Shown piece by piece: positions 23,573-35,900 of a stretch of 64,000 nt of DNA. A program made the translations under genes and the position numbers. Origin of the DNA: Gigaspora margarita (taxonomy: Eukaryota > Glomeromycota > Glomeromycetes > Diversisporales > Gigasporaceae). Under the pieces are notes generated by a model. The model made no database searches. It saw only the letters and a program-made list of their open reading frames with translations, and was not told the origin of the DNA. How positions within the stretch are numbered: the first letter of the stretch is position 1; the number at the start of each line of letters is the position of its first letter. The stretch spans positions 257,173 through 321,172 of the forward strand of contig WTPW01000627.1 in NCBI GenBank assembly GCA_009809945.1, in the 5' to 3' direction.

Positions 23573-24946
23573 TAGTGATACAGGTTGACCCCGGCCCAAC
23601 GGCTGGGTCGATGGGTAGGTCAACCCTCAGCCCGCACCTTTGTGGGCTGGGCCAGTTGGTAAGAAAAGTGTTAAAATTAATTCTCTTCTAAAGCATATTT
23701 CAGTCTAGGAATTAAATAAAAATCAGCTAGTCATTTATAATAATGTAAGAAAATTGACTTATTTAGGTGATAAACCAGCAAATAAATCTAAGTATCAGAA
23801 TGTTCAGAGGCATAGTGTAATGGATTAAATAGCGATAGTGTAAATTTTCTATTTTATATATATATATATATTATTTTATTTCATTATATTTTATTTGTTG
23901 TGATTTTATTTACACATTAAGTATTTGATAGTATTCCTAAAAAAGTAAAATAATAATTCTTATAATAGAAACAATTAGTTATATAAATAAGGGAATCGCA
24001 TGTAGCGAGAAAAAGTGCAGTGCATTTAATTTCGCGTTAACACTGAATCTATAGCATCAGCGCTGAATCTATAGCGCTAATACTAATTTATCAGTGTAAT
24101 GCTAAATGATTAATGTAGACGCTAAAATAATAGCGTAAATGCTGTAGCAATACAAAAATAATAAAGCTACATATAAGTTCTCGATCCAATTTGATAAGTT
24201 CAATGTTCGATTTAAAAATGCAAACAAATAATAAAAGTAAAACCCTTATCTTTTGAATTCGACTTTAACCTTAATAAACCTTGCGAGACTCAATTTGATG
24301 AACTGAATTGACTTGTAACTTCATATTGGCTTATTATAACTCAAATTCTGTGTGACAAGTTTTGTTAATTCTTTTGAATTGCTCATGTGACTCCGGTTAT
24401 AAATTGAACTTCATATAGTTTCCAAGCCCTGATTCTACCTAATCATCAACCCAAATTTAACGATACTTTTAATTATATATTTATCACCCATATCAATATC
24501 AATCATTATCAGTACTACTCCATCATCCTGTATCACCTTTATAACCCAGTATCATTTCGTTCATTAACCCTTTATCATTATAACCTCTCTCTCTTGCTAT
24601 CGCCCTATTTACTTCTCACTGTAATCAGTTGGAGTTTAAATTGGCACTATTGTCTATATTGTTTTATCGCTCTCTCAATTCAACTGTTACAATAGACAAT
24701 CAACCAACATAAAATATTAACATTCTGGAATTTTTCTCAAGGACAAAAAGAATAAAAATTAATAATTCAATATTACTAGAATTTGACAAAAATTACCTGA
24801 AGGCCTTTTACATGTTTAATATAGATAAATGTTGACTGATTCTGATCAAAAAAAATCACACTAGCTAAATGTCGGCCTGGTCAACCAGCCTGAGCTTTTT
24901 TGGGATCGGCCTTGGCCCACGATTTTTTTATCGACCCATATCACTA
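23573..24946. mobile_element. hAT-like non-autonomous element, 1.37 kb
   Basis: GTAAATAT flanks both sides (23565-23572 and 24947-24954). The ends are TAGTGATACAGGTTGACC and, inverted, TAGTGATATGGGTCGA. The subterminal regions are GC-rich (CCGGCCCAACGGCTGGG). No transposase frame. Its core (24230-24720) recurs inverted at 35220-35890. Confidence 0.82.
24230..24720. repeat. Interspersed repeat, inverted copy at 35.2-35.9 kb
   Basis: Words such as AACCTTGCGAGACTCAATTT, CGACTTTAACCTTAATAAAC and GGCACTATTGTCTATATTGT reappear as reverse complements between 35220 and 35890. The repeat lies within the hAT-like element. Confidence 0.7.
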
Positions 24947-24954
24947 GTAAATAT

Positions 24955-26777
24955 GCATAATAAGAAGTATTGTTATAATTTATTTGAAAGAACTGTATGC
25001 ATGTGATATTGGAATATTCAATATACTATGTAAATCAAAAATATATATAGTTATATTTTATTTTCTGATGATTGATTTTCAATTGATAAAATTATGTAAA
25101 GGTACTTTTAGATATAAAAAAATTGGTAAATATTTTTAGATGCACAGGTTGCATTTTTTTATTTGAAATTTTGATATATATTACAGAGGTAAAGAATTGA
25201 TTTTTTACAATATATATGCAATATAACATTTTTTCTAACCTATTTAATTTGCATTTGCTATCTGGATTGCTTGAAATAATTTATATCTATTGTAAAATTT
25301 AAAATTTAAATATAAATTTTGTTTTGTAACTTCATTTATTGAAACTTTATATTGGTCTATTCAAAAATTGAAATTATAATTTTTGGTGATAAAGACTATA
25401 CATCCAATTAAAGGTTATCAAAGCTCATATAATACAAAAAACTTTTATATTATACTATATATAGTTTTGATTTACACATTATATCAAACACCCAATGTGA
25501 TATATTACTATTTGGATGTTAGAGGCAAATATAATATATTATTAAATGATTTTTTATTAAGAATAAGCAGTATAGGTTATATCAGTGAAATCAATATATA
25601 AATTGAGACCCTATAAAAAAGATTTGTATAAAATTTGTAAAAAAGTACTATTCTACATATCTAATTTAATTATATTTTTGTTGTATTTAAATAAAACAAA
25701 AAGCAAACAAAAATTAGAATATATCTTTTTTAGATTATTTAGTATAAATTTTATGCAATTTTGTTTTTATAAAAAGATGGAACATTCTCTCAGAAATAGT
25801 AATAATTGTATTGGGTAATACTATTATTAGTTGACTTCAACTGCATAAAGCAGGATAGTTTTAGGTATAAGTAGGGTCCAGAATTAGGTAGCCTATATGA
25901 TTTTAGAACTAAAATAGTATTCCACAATTGGTGCCTGAAATTAGCATATATAACTAATATAATGAAACCACTTTTGGCAAATATGCTCTATTGTATTTCA
26001 CACTTGCCTGCTGTTAATAGTAGGTTTTAGAGTCAGATAGCTTGGGCTTACTATATTACTGCAAAATAACACAAACCTGTGTGTTAATTTAAGTATATGC
26101 ATGTTATTTGAGAACATGCATGAGCATTATTTTGAAAACAAATATAAATTTTTACTTAGTACTAAATCTACTTTCTGAGCATTTATTTTATTAATATAGA
26201 GTATGCATTATTTTGGGATATATATAAATACTATTTTGAAGCTATATAAGTTATTTTAGGAGGTACAATTTTTGAATTAATGCTTATGCCTGTTATTTTA
26301 TGACAATGCAGTAGGCTTGTTCTATGACACCAGACTTACTGACTTTAAAGACCTGCTACTGGTAGTAGACTTGTGTGAAGTGCAAATAGAACATGTTTGC
26401 TAAACATGGATTTATTATATTAATTACTAAATTACATATTATATTTTGGTATATGCACTAATTGTAAAATTCTATTTTTACAACTCTTAAAAAATTTCAA
26501 AATCATATATATGGGCCAATTTCTAGACCCTAGATATGAGGCTTAAGTTACTACAAAATACAGTAGAAGGATTCTCTATAGATTCTGTATTGATTTCTAT
26601 AGAGGTAAGAGGATCTTACTTCCTGTAAGTAGTTGTAAAAAACCACTTACAACTTTTGCCTAAAGGTATTGTAATCATTATGAGTCAGAGATGATTCTAT
26701 AAGATAATAGAGTTGGTCTAAATTTCATGTATTGGAAAAAAAGTATATAATTCCTCTTTTGTCTCAATAATGAGTAA
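24955..26777. other. Gene-poor AT-rich spacer
   Basis: Two short AT-driven open frames (25383-25601 and 25585-25818) overlap here; they have no recognisable family, biased AT composition and no conserved context, so no gene is called. Confidence 0.5.
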
Positions 26778-26785
26778 CTTATAGA

Positions 26786-27250
26786 TAGTGTTTTAACCCA
26801 TCAACCAAAAGTTCAACTGGGGCTAATTAGAGTAGATTTACAGGTATTTCTAGCCAATCGCTGATGTTTGTTTACATCAGGTAAAATAGGATTAACACAT
26901 CCTATTTCACCCAATGTAAACAAATATTAGTGATTGGCTGGGAATACCCGTAAGTTTACCTGGATCATAGATGCCACCGAAATTGATTTTTGAAAAATGC
27001 CTATTTTGGGTTTTGTAAAATAAATTAAAATTTTTTATAAGGAAGAGCAAATAAAATTTATATATTTATGTTCCTTATAATTTTGTCTATCCAAAAAAAG
27101 AATCAAAAAATTTTTGGTTTTAAGTAAAATAGGTCAAAAACAATTTCGGAAAAATTTTTAATTTCGGGTCCTGAAACCCAAAATAATTTCGTCAACATGT
27201 ATAACCTGGATCAGCCCTAGTTGAACTTTCAGTTGACGGGTCAAAACACA
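26786..27250. mobile_element. hAT-like MITE, 465 bp, with internal hairpin
   Basis: CTTATAGA at 26778-26785 and 27251-27258 is an 8-bp target duplication. The ends (left TAGTGTTTTAACCCATCAAC, inverted right TGTGTTTTGACCCGTCAAC) stay similar for about 40 bp through AAAGTTCAACT. Inside, about 60-bp arms at 26831-26961 form a strong hairpin around CACATCC. Confidence 0.78.
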
Positions 27251-27897
27251 CTTATAGAGAGTTTGAGTTTGAGAAAACCAAAAGTTCTAATCTTTGAATA
27301 GTAGAAATAATAAGAAGTTTTTCTTAGACCAAAATTGTTATAATAAATCACTTAATGAATTTATCTTGTACCCATAAAATATTTATTATTTTAGTTAAAA
27401 TTATGTTATTAGTTGTGACTTTGTAACCTGTATTTTGAACTCTATTTAGTTTATAGCCCAGTTAAAGAAAGAATGAATTAATCACTTTTTATATATAAAA
27501 TAAATTGATTAACCCTTTGGTTACCCAATTTATCAAACAATCAATTTCTGCAATTGTTAAATTAATTACCAATTTCACTTTTAATCATGTGACAATTATT
27601 AATAAATTTAATGATTGTCTTTGAACCCTTTGACCTTGTGCACTCTAGAATAAAAAAAAAGAATTATATAAATAGAATAGAATTAGAACTATTACAAGAA
27701 GAATTATTTATAAAGAAATACAAAGACTACTTTTTTTCACTTCAACCACACCATAGTGAGATTCAGACCAAAATACCATACCTACCAATTTGAGGATTTA
27801 GAGTCTTACACTATTAAAAAAGGTTGGTTTAGATTAGATAGAGGTGTAATTAGTAGATTTTAGCTATAGAACTCTATCACTTTTACAATATATATTA

Positions 27898-28093
27898 CAA
27901 ATCACTCTTGTTATAGTGAAGTAGTCAGGACTATTAATAAAAATTTTTTAAAAATTCACTATATTGAGAGTTTATTAGCAAATTCACTATATCGAGAGAA
28001 TTTTATATAGACTGGTTTTGAAAAAAATTTTCTAAATCTTCACTATAACTATGTCTTCACTATAATGAGAGTCACTATAACAAGAGTGACTTG
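27898..28093. mobile_element. TA-flanked MITE, 196 bp
   Basis: Left CAAATCACTCTTGTTATAGT and inverted right CAAGTCACTCTTGTTATAGT match 19 of 20, flanked by TA (27896-27897 and 28094-28095). The interior repeats TTCACTATA words. Confidence 0.8.
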
Positions 28094-28489
28094 TATTTTG
28101 CAAACCACAATAAATAATTATTGTTAGTAATGAAAAAATGCACATTTTATAATGACATGGATATAAATGTGCATCAATGTGTATAATATATAAAATGTGT
28201 ATGATATTGCATGCAATAAATTTTTAAATTTATATTTTTTCCTTTAGAAAATATTGGATACATGCTCAAATTTAATTCTAATCTTGCTCTTTTATGTTTA
28301 TTTGTTTATTTTCTAATTTTTTAAGACTTTTGCTTAATTCCCCCAGACAATATGCAACCTGGTTGAAATTATATATACTTTAATTTCCTATATAAAATTT
28401 AGATAGAATAAAATGTGCATGATTCCTATGCACATAATTAAGGAATTATGTACATGCATGAAACCCATCTCTATTATGGTTAATAATAC

Positions 28490-29655
28490 AATTTTTGAAA
28501 CAAAATCATTAAAGTGATCAGAAAAACTAACATAATACTCAATCTAGTAATTTATTGAATAACTAAACAATTACAGTAATTATATTTCATTGCCTTGAAA
28601 CACAATTGTTAAAGAAAACAAAATTAAATTTCATATTTATGCTAATTAATTTTATTAATAAAAAATGATTAAACATTGTCTTGAAAAACAATTATTAAGG
28701 CCACACAAAGTTAATTTTTCAATTTGTATAACCTGCTGACCTAATTTTTCAAAAAAAAATTTTAAATTCTTATTGTGCCAATTATTCCATTTTTGCATTT
28801 AATTTTTCTTCAGTATCACCTGATGATGACCTTAACTTTCCTGAATTAATTTAGGCCATGCAAAATTTTTTATTTTTAAAAAATCTGACCTGTGATTGGA
28901 ATTTTGAAACACCCGCTTATGCAAAATAAAAAATTAACTTTGTATAGTCTAAAGTGCACTGAATTAAACTTAATACTCATTCTGGCAATTTATTAAATGA
29001 TTACAGTTAATGCATTGTCATAAACATAATTGTTAAAGTGAACAGAATAAACTTAATACTCATACTAGCAATTTATTGAATGAATAAATAATTACAGTTA
29101 ATTATACATTCCCTTGAAACACAATCATTAAAGTAGACAGAATTAAACTTTAAATTTATGCTAGTAATTTATTGGGTGATTAAATAATTATGGTTAATTG
29201 TGCATACAATCTCTTGAATAAAATTGTTAAAGTGAAAAGAATTAAACTTTATACTCACCCTGGTAATTTATTGAGCAATTAAATAGATTATAGTTAATCA
29301 TATATCGTTTTGAAACACAATCATCAAAGTGAACAAAATTAAACTTCATACTCACCCTAGTGATTTATTGAATAATTAGATAATTTTCTTGAAACATAAT
29401 CATTAAAGTGAACCAAATTAAGCATAATGCTCATCTTGGTAATTTTATTGAATGATTAAATCATTAGTTAATCATACATTGTTTTGAAACACAATCATTA
29501 AAGCGAGCAGAATTAAACTTCATATTCATTCTGATAATTTATTGAACAATAGTTAATCATACATTTACTAAAAAACAATCATTAAAGTGATAAAAATTAA
29601 ACTTTGTACTCACTCTGGTATTTATTGAACGAATAAATGATTACAGTTACATCTC
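28490..29655. repeat. Degenerate tandem array, unit about 95-105 bp
   Basis: Roughly ten units share ACACAATCATTAAAGTGAAC, GAATTAAACTTCATACTCA and AATTTATTGAATGATTAAAT. The array resumes at 31718-31800 after the 2-kb repeat, showing that the latter inserted into it. A Harbinger-like MITE occupies 28699-28949. Confidence 0.8.
28699..28949. mobile_element. PIF/Harbinger-like MITE, 251 bp
   Basis: TAA lies at 28696-28698 and 28950-28952. Left GGCCACACAAAGTTAATTTT and inverted right GACTATACAAAGTTAATTTT pair. Removing it restores ATTATTAAAGTG, the normal array word, which confirms the boundaries. The terminal motif is the same as that inside the tandem-array monomers at 53.5, 55.2 and 61.9 kb. 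Confidence 0.82.
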
Positions 29656-29663
29656 CAAATTTT

Positions 29664-31709
29664 ATATATAGATATTAATCGATATATATCACTTAATCGT
29701 TATATATCGATTATAAAATATCGTTATATATTGATTAATTGGATAAAAATCGATATATATCTATAATTGATATATATCATTTTTTATATTAAATCATTAT
29801 ATATCTATAAATCGATTATAATCGGAATTATTTGAAATGATATATAACAATTAACAGATCTTTAACGATTGGGTAAAAAAGAAAAAAAAAGTAAAATTCC
29901 AAAAAAAAGTAGGCGAAAAAAATAGAGAAAGACAAGACAAAAATAATTGGCTTAGGAAAAAAAAAAAAAAAAAGCGTTTTATACTATTTTTATCCCTCCC
30001 TCCCTTTTTTTCTCTCCTCTCCCTTTTTTTTTCTCCTCTCCCTTTTGTTTTCTCTTCTTTTTTTTTTCTCTTTTTTTTTTTTAATATTTCAAATATATTC
30101 GAAATATTTTAGGACTGAGCTGGATCTGTAGATCTGTATCCTAAATCATACCAAGGACGCGTTTAATTAATATTTTCAAAATGTTTCGATTTGTTTCGAA
30201 ATGTTTTGATGATCATAGTACAAGATCAGATTAGATCTTTGTTTATTTTTTTTGTTTATAATTTAGATCTTCTATCACTTTTACATTGTTTTTTCATTTT
30301 CGCTTTGTTTTTTTTTGTTACGTTTCGTTTTGTTTAGTATCTTTTTTTTTCTTTTATTTATTATTATTTTTTAATTTTTTTTATTTTATTTCTACAAAAA
30401 AACACTTTTTGGCATGAAATATAGAGACTTTTCGACACTTTGCGCAAGGCAACGTATTGGTGTTGTCCTAGTTGGTATCATTGCTAGTGTTGTAGTTGAT
30501 GTCATCACTGGTGTCGTTGTTGGAATTGTCGCTAGCTTGTGTCATTGGTGTTCTTGTGGAATAGCTTTACGTGCCTCTTGGTATTCTTGTAGATAGTATT
30601 GCATAGATTTTTAGTGTTCTTGTAGGTGGTCCATTTGTTTTTTCTCTTGCGTTCATATGGGGTGGTCTTGCTCATTTCTCTTGCATTCGTATAGGGTGGT
30701 CTTGCTCGTTCTCTTGCGTTCATACGGGGTCATATGGGTAATTTTTCTTTCCTCTTGTGTTTGTACAGGTGGTATAACACAGACACTTCTGAGAATAATT
30801 TTTTTATTTTTTTTACTTACTATTTTTTAGAAAGTAGCGAATATAAGCGAATAGAAGCGAATAGAAGCGAATATGAGCAAATAGAAGCAAATATAATAGA
30901 GATTTGGGGTTTTATTTTTATTTTTATTCAGTTTGCTTATATTCCGTTGTTTTCTTTTTACTTATTTCTTTAATTTTTATTTTTATATTATTCTAGTACA
31001 TTGCGAAAACCTTCAACGATTACTAAATTATAAGAAACGAACTCTTACTTTAGGAAAATAGAGATTTGGAGCTTTGTTTTTTTTATTTAGTTTGCTTACA
31101 TTTTTGTTTTTGTTTGTTTTTCTTTTTTTTTACTTATTTTTTTAATTTTATTTTATTTTTTCCTGACTTTTTTCGAAACTTTGCAAGAAAACGATCTGAC
31201 TTTTCTGGTACTTGCAAGAACAACAACTCTAACTTCTCTGACACTTTGCAAGAAGTAGTGAATATAAGCGATAAAGTGCGAAAGTAGTTAAAAATTAACT
31301 ATTTTTTCGTTTTTGTTTTTTTTTGTTATTTTTTTTCAGGGGGTTTTTTTTTGGTTTTTTATTTTTTTTTATAATAATATATAATAAAAATATGTAATAT
31401 AATATAATATATAATAAAATATATTTAATTTAAAATATAATGTATAATAATAATAATAAATAAAAAAAATATAAAATTTTACATTAAAATGCGAAACCTT
31501 GTGAAAATATGCAAAAACCTATAAAACATTTAAAAATAAGTATAAAGTATAATAGTATTGATTAGAATTATTATTCGTGATTTTTAATCTGATTACTATC
31601 GATTATTACTGATTATTATCGATTACTAACTTAATCGATAGTCCTCGTCATAGGGGATTTAAATCGATTACTAACCAATAACCGATAAACATCGATAGTA
31701 ATCCCCTTA
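29664..31709. repeat. 2-kb interspersed repeat, copy 1 (uninterrupted)
   Basis: It is flanked by CAAATTTT at 29656-29663 and 31710-31717. It starts and ends with ATCGATATATATC / TATCGAT words and contains a T-rich core with repeated CACTTTGCAAGAA words. Copy 2 is at 57109-60281. The two share GTACAAGATCAGATTAGA-like and ATTTAGATCTTCTAT words and AAATTGTGAAACCTTG-like ends. Short open frames inside reflect T-rich composition. The superfamily is not known. Confidence 0.7.
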
Positions 31710-31717
31710 CAAATTTT

Positions 31718-32372
31718 GGTAATGTAATTATATATACATTCTCTTGAAAACCATTGTTAAAGTAAAAAGAATTAAACTTCATACTCAGCCTGGTGGTCTG
31801 TTACAGATCTTTTGTTTTGCCAGTTGACAGAAGTCAACAGATTGCCAGAATGAACTGGTCAAGCAAAATTGTTTTTTAAAAATTTTTTTTTATAACTGCA
31901 CTTACAGATATCATATGTGAGCACCTACTGAGTCATCACGATCAACTAACATATATTAAAAAATCCTGTATGCATGCATCTTATTAGCAGAGCCTACTCA
32001 CCATATTAATCGTGAATAATTACTCTAATGCACAACATATATAAAAAAAACTTGTCGCTGTAGAATCTTTACTTGTTATGTTAATTATAATTGCAAGTAT
32101 TAACATCTTATTTTAAAATAAAATTCATGAGAAAAAAATAGAATCAGGGCATAGTCTTTATACAATATGCACATATACACATCGCAGAGCAAAATGCCAC
32201 CCCTTACCAATATCAGATATAATAATTTCATAAAAAGCATTGCATACATTATTTAATTTGGATGAACCAGTCTGATGTACTAGAGAGAAGAATAACTCCC
32301 GAAATAGCACTAGGAATCACCATAAGCATTGGCCGGTAGTTTTTTTTTTTATATATTGCTTATATATATATA
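31718..32372. other. Array remainder and unassigned spacer
   Basis: 31718-31800 continues the 100-bp tandem array (GAATTAAACTTCATACTCAG). The rest shows no gene or recognisable repeat. Confidence 0.5.
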
Positions 32373-32374
32373 TA

Positions 32375-33114
32375 CAGTCAGACCTCTCTATAGTCACACC
32401 CCATATAGTCACACCTCTATATAAGCACCCAATATTGTGCATCAGACTTTTATATAGTAAAAAAACCTCCTTATAGTCACAAATCACCTATAATCACTAT
32501 CACAAAAAAATTTTGATTTTTTTATCAATTTTATTAATAAAAACCCTCTTTATAGTCACTAATTTTGACCAAATATGGATTAAAAAATCTGATTGGCCGA
32601 TATTCATATTCATGTTTATTTAAAATATTCTATTAAAAATTCTTAAAGGGTTGACAGCAAATAACTTTTGATGCAACAGTCCGATTTAAATAAAACAACC
32701 ACCAAAATGTTCGTCTCGATGAGACGATTCTAATGAGCCCTAAATCGTTAAAATCCAATCACAGGCTCCTGTGATCGTTAAGGATTTGTGTCACTTCACT
32801 GTTTAAAAATTGATTAAATTTAAATATCTAGGCAAAAATCCTTAATGATCTTAGCATTTGTAACTAGATTTGACAATTTTATACTCTTTAGAGAACACTT
32901 TAGTGGTCATTTTATCCAAATTGGGCCACTGGATCAAAAGCTATTCACTATCAAATATTTTAAATTTTTTAATAATATTTTAAATATGCGCAAATATATT
33001 ACTAATTGACCTTTGGTCATGTGACTATGACAAAGTATTTTATTTATAGTCACACCTCTATACAATCACCAAAATAGGGCGTGACCAACTTGTGATTATA
33101 GAGAGGTCTGACTG
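32375..33114. mobile_element. pogo/Tigger-like MITE, 740 bp
   Basis: Both ends read CAGTCAGACCTCTCTATA when the right is inverted, flanked by TA (32373-32374, 33115-33116). TATAGTCAC words recur internally near both ends. There is no transposase frame. The termini are of the type seen in pogo/Tigger elements. Confidence 0.85.
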
Positions 33115-33166
33115 TATATATATTATTATTATTATTATATTTATTTATTAAAAATTACTTTGATTC

Positions 33167-33449
33167 ACAGGCTATGAAATTCACATCCCCATTTTTAAAA
33201 TATTTCAAAAAAGTTTTCTATTTGAGTTAGGGTTAGGGTTAGGGCTGTAATAAATAGCAATCTTTATAGTAAAATTTAGCAAGGAATTTTTTTTTGCATA
33301 AAAAAAAGTAGTTTCATAGACAAAATTTTAAGTTGAAGTGATTTTTTGATTTTTTCATAAAGTTTTTGTTACATAAAGAAAATTTGCAGATCATGCTGAT
33401 TCTGCGATTTTGATTGGTCAGATGCAGGGTTGTGAATTTCACAACCTGT
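33167..33449. repeat. TIR repeat with telomere-like TTAGGG triplet
   Basis: Left ACAGGCTATGAAATTCACAT and inverted right ACAGGTTGTGAAATTCACAA pair at the ends. Three TTAGGG units occur at about 33226-33244. The core GCAAGGAATTTTTTTTTGCA and AGTAGTTTCATAGACAAAAT reappears at 54950. No target duplication was identified. Confidence 0.6.
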
Positions 33450-33841
33450 TAAGATTAGCAATACTCTTATTTATTTTTTATTTTTTTCTTTGTGTAGGGG
33501 GTGGGAAGGGGCCAGGGTGCAAATCGGTTTATTTCTCGCAGCAGAAATGGCAGCTCTCGGCGTAGCTGCTGTAGTTGCCCCTTTTACCTTGTTTGTAGTT
33601 TACCTGTTCCAGCCCTGGCTGGGCTTTGTTGGCAGTTACCATACTCGGAAGGTGTTTTAAGCATTATGCTTACCTGCATTTGGACTTCCACATGAATGTT
33701 GTGCCACCGCATCGATTTTCACATGCTTACTACCTCGGCCTCATGATTGCCCAGCCCCGGAACTTGCCCCTTGCTTAGCTGTCTTTTCAATCTGTTGACT
33801 GCGCATACGCCCATATGCACGTTGTGAAGGGCTCCCGCCCC
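33450..33841. other. GC-richer island, unassigned
   Basis: This stretch is clearly more GC-rich than its surroundings. A purine tract lies at 33497-33514. A short frame from 33547 encodes a hydrophobic peptide (MAALGVAAVVAPFTLFVVYL) ending at a stop after about 37 residues. Origin unknown; it could be the end of a retroelement. Confidence 0.4.
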
Positions 33842-34950
33842 TGTAGTTTTCTTTTTTTTTATTATTTTATTATTATCATCTATTTATTTTTTATATTATT
33901 ATTAGTATTACTTCATCTTGTTTATCGTTAGTATTAGTATTCGTTATGTATCTATATATGTAGTACTTTATTTTAAGAATAGACTTGTATATTTGCCAAT
34001 ATCTCTACCAGATCAGTCAGATCTGTCAGTTCGGCAATCGGTCAGATCTGTCAGTTCGGCAATCGGTCAGATCTGTCAGTTCAGCAATCAGTCAGATCTG
34101 TCAGTTCGGCAATCGGTCAGATCTGTTAGTTCGGCAATCGGTCAGATCTGTCAGTTCAGCAATCGGTCAGATCTGTCCGTTCGACAATAGTCCCGCCAAA
34201 ACCTGTATCATACTTAGTCATGTAAAAAGTATAAAAGCGATGTCCCTGTCGCCTTGAAATAAAGACAACTCATTACGAGTCAACAACTTAGTTGAGTTTG
34301 AATACTTCGAAATCATAATAGTAGAAGTAGTAACCCTTCTAAGTTTCGTTCATATTGTCCCAAATACGCTTCTGATATCCCTATTGATATTATAAAAACC
34401 TTGTTGTTAGTTGTGAAGTAACTTTCGAAATTCGAGTAGAAGAGTTAACGTAGGATAGTTTTCTTGATACCTTTATAGAAAAACCTTTCATTGTTACCTT
34501 GATCCATTGTTAGTCAATTCAACAATACTTGTGTGCCTCATTTATCGAACAATCTGATCTCGTGATACCGATATCGGACCGATATCCAAATCGACACCAT
34601 AATTGGAACCTGAAAGCTGGATACCGTATCATCACGTGAACCCCGTGAAAGCAACTTGCCGATTGCAAGCTGATATCTATATTCATATCCCATAAGCTGC
34701 AGCTAGGATTGACTAATAGATTATTGTTGATATCATCCTACCAAGACTTTCCGAACCTTGAGACCCGGACCAAATCTTCCACGCCTCTTTCTGCCTACCA
34801 GTTCAAGGTTTAAGAGTCTTGAGCACTTAGAGATAGTACTTTAGTTGGTTTGTTTAGTTAGGTGTATAGTTTAACCAAACCATTATCGGTTTACACCTTC
34901 TCAACGTCAACTCGAATAAAAAAGGATTATTTGGCACCGTTATCCCCCAA
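33842..34950 (+). mobile_element. LTR-like segment with primer-site-like end
   Basis: After TGTAGTTTTC the segment shows a minisatellite (34016-34190), then AAAAAGTATAAAAGCG (TATA-like) and TTGAAATAAAG (poly-A-signal-like) about 30 bp apart, and ends next to TTTGGCACCGTTATCCCC at 34930, which resembles a tRNA-type primer binding site. This order fits an LTR followed by a primer site. No second LTR and no gag or pol frame were seen, so boundaries are uncertain. Confidence 0.38.
34016..34190. repeat. Minisatellite, seven 25-bp units
   Basis: Units GTCAGATCTGTCAGTTCGGC + AATCG start at 34016, 34041, 34066, 34091, 34116, 34141 and 34166, with few substitutions. Because 25 is not a multiple of 3, the overlapping frames translate with a 25-residue period; they are not evidence of a gene. 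Confidence 0.95.
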
Positions 34951-35089
34951 CTCTGTCTTAATATAAGGATTTTGATTTTTCTATTACATATTCGAAATAA
35001 ATTGTATACAAAAAATGTTCAATGATCAGGATTTTGATGTCATGTATGTTATATAAAATAACAAACCTGTAAAATCAAGTTAACTTTTC

Positions 35090-35900
35090 AAGATCCAGAT
35101 ATCAAAAAATCGAATTTATAAAATGAAAACCTGCTTTACAAAATGCCATTCCTGATAGATCTGCAGCGTTGAATTTAATAGGTGGAAGTTCCTGATAGAG
35201 ATCTAAAAAAGGAACTCGATAGTGTAACAGTTGAATTGGGAGAGCGATAAAACAATATAGACAATAGTGCCAATTTAAAGCTCCAACCGATTATGGATGA
35301 GGCATATAAATGGATTAATATATAAGTCACGGGTAGAATAAAGGTCAAGTATGCAATACGTGGAGACTTAATAGATAATCAATCACTAAATTGCCACAAT
35401 AATATAAAGATGCAGATGCTGGTTATGCTAAATGGGGATATCAATAAAATGATATCAATAAAAATAATAATAAAATATAGTGCTGATGAAAGGTGGGATC
35501 AAAATGGGTATCATGGGTTTTATGGTAAGCCGATATTTGGGTCAGATTTTGATCAAGTGACAATTTATGCAAATGGAATAGGGTAGTTAAGAAATTCCTG
35601 CAACCACGGGAATTTTATTTAGCCGTGGAAATTAATATCAAAAGAACTGACTGAGACTGTCAATGCTAAAGAAAGTGATTTCTATAATATAACTATATCA
35701 ACTAAAAAACTTTATCATATACAAAGTTCAAAAGGGAGTAAAATCACGTGACAGAAGGGATTAACAAAATCTTATTACACAGAATTCGAGTTATAATAAT
35801 CCAATACGAAGTTACAAGTCAATTCAGTCCGTCGAATTGAGTCTCGCAAGGTTTATTAAGGTTAAAGTCGAATTCAAAAGATAAGTATTTATTTTATTCT
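35090..35900 (-). repeat. Inverted relative of the repeat at 24.2-24.7 kb
   Basis: The reverse complement shares GGCACTATTGTCTATATTGT, AACCTTGCGAGACTCAATTC and ACTTTAACCTTAATAAACC with the core of the hAT-like element at 23.6 kb. No coding frame and no clear ends were identified. Confidence 0.6.

Noticed and set aside
25383-25818. Two overlapping short frames rich in Ile, Tyr, Asn and Lys
   Set aside because: AT-driven composition, no recognisable motif, no conserved neighbour.
28490-29655. CRISPR-like repeat array
   Set aside because: Units are about 100 bp, degenerate and lack distinct spacers; the genome is eukaryotic.
29664-29687. Helitron 5' end on the minus strand (ATCTATATATAAAATTTGG at 29656-29674) pairing with the 22454 terminus
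   Set aside because: The position coincides with the left edge of the 2-kb repeat and its CAAATTTT duplication, which explains the boundary better.
33224-33246. Possible telomere
   Set aside because: Only three TTAGGG units, flanked on both sides by ordinary interspersed DNA and part of a dispersed repeat.
33918-34257. Two overlapping 90-codon frames with a repeated SVRQ/ICQF pattern
   Set aside because: They are translations of a 25-bp minisatellite in different frames.
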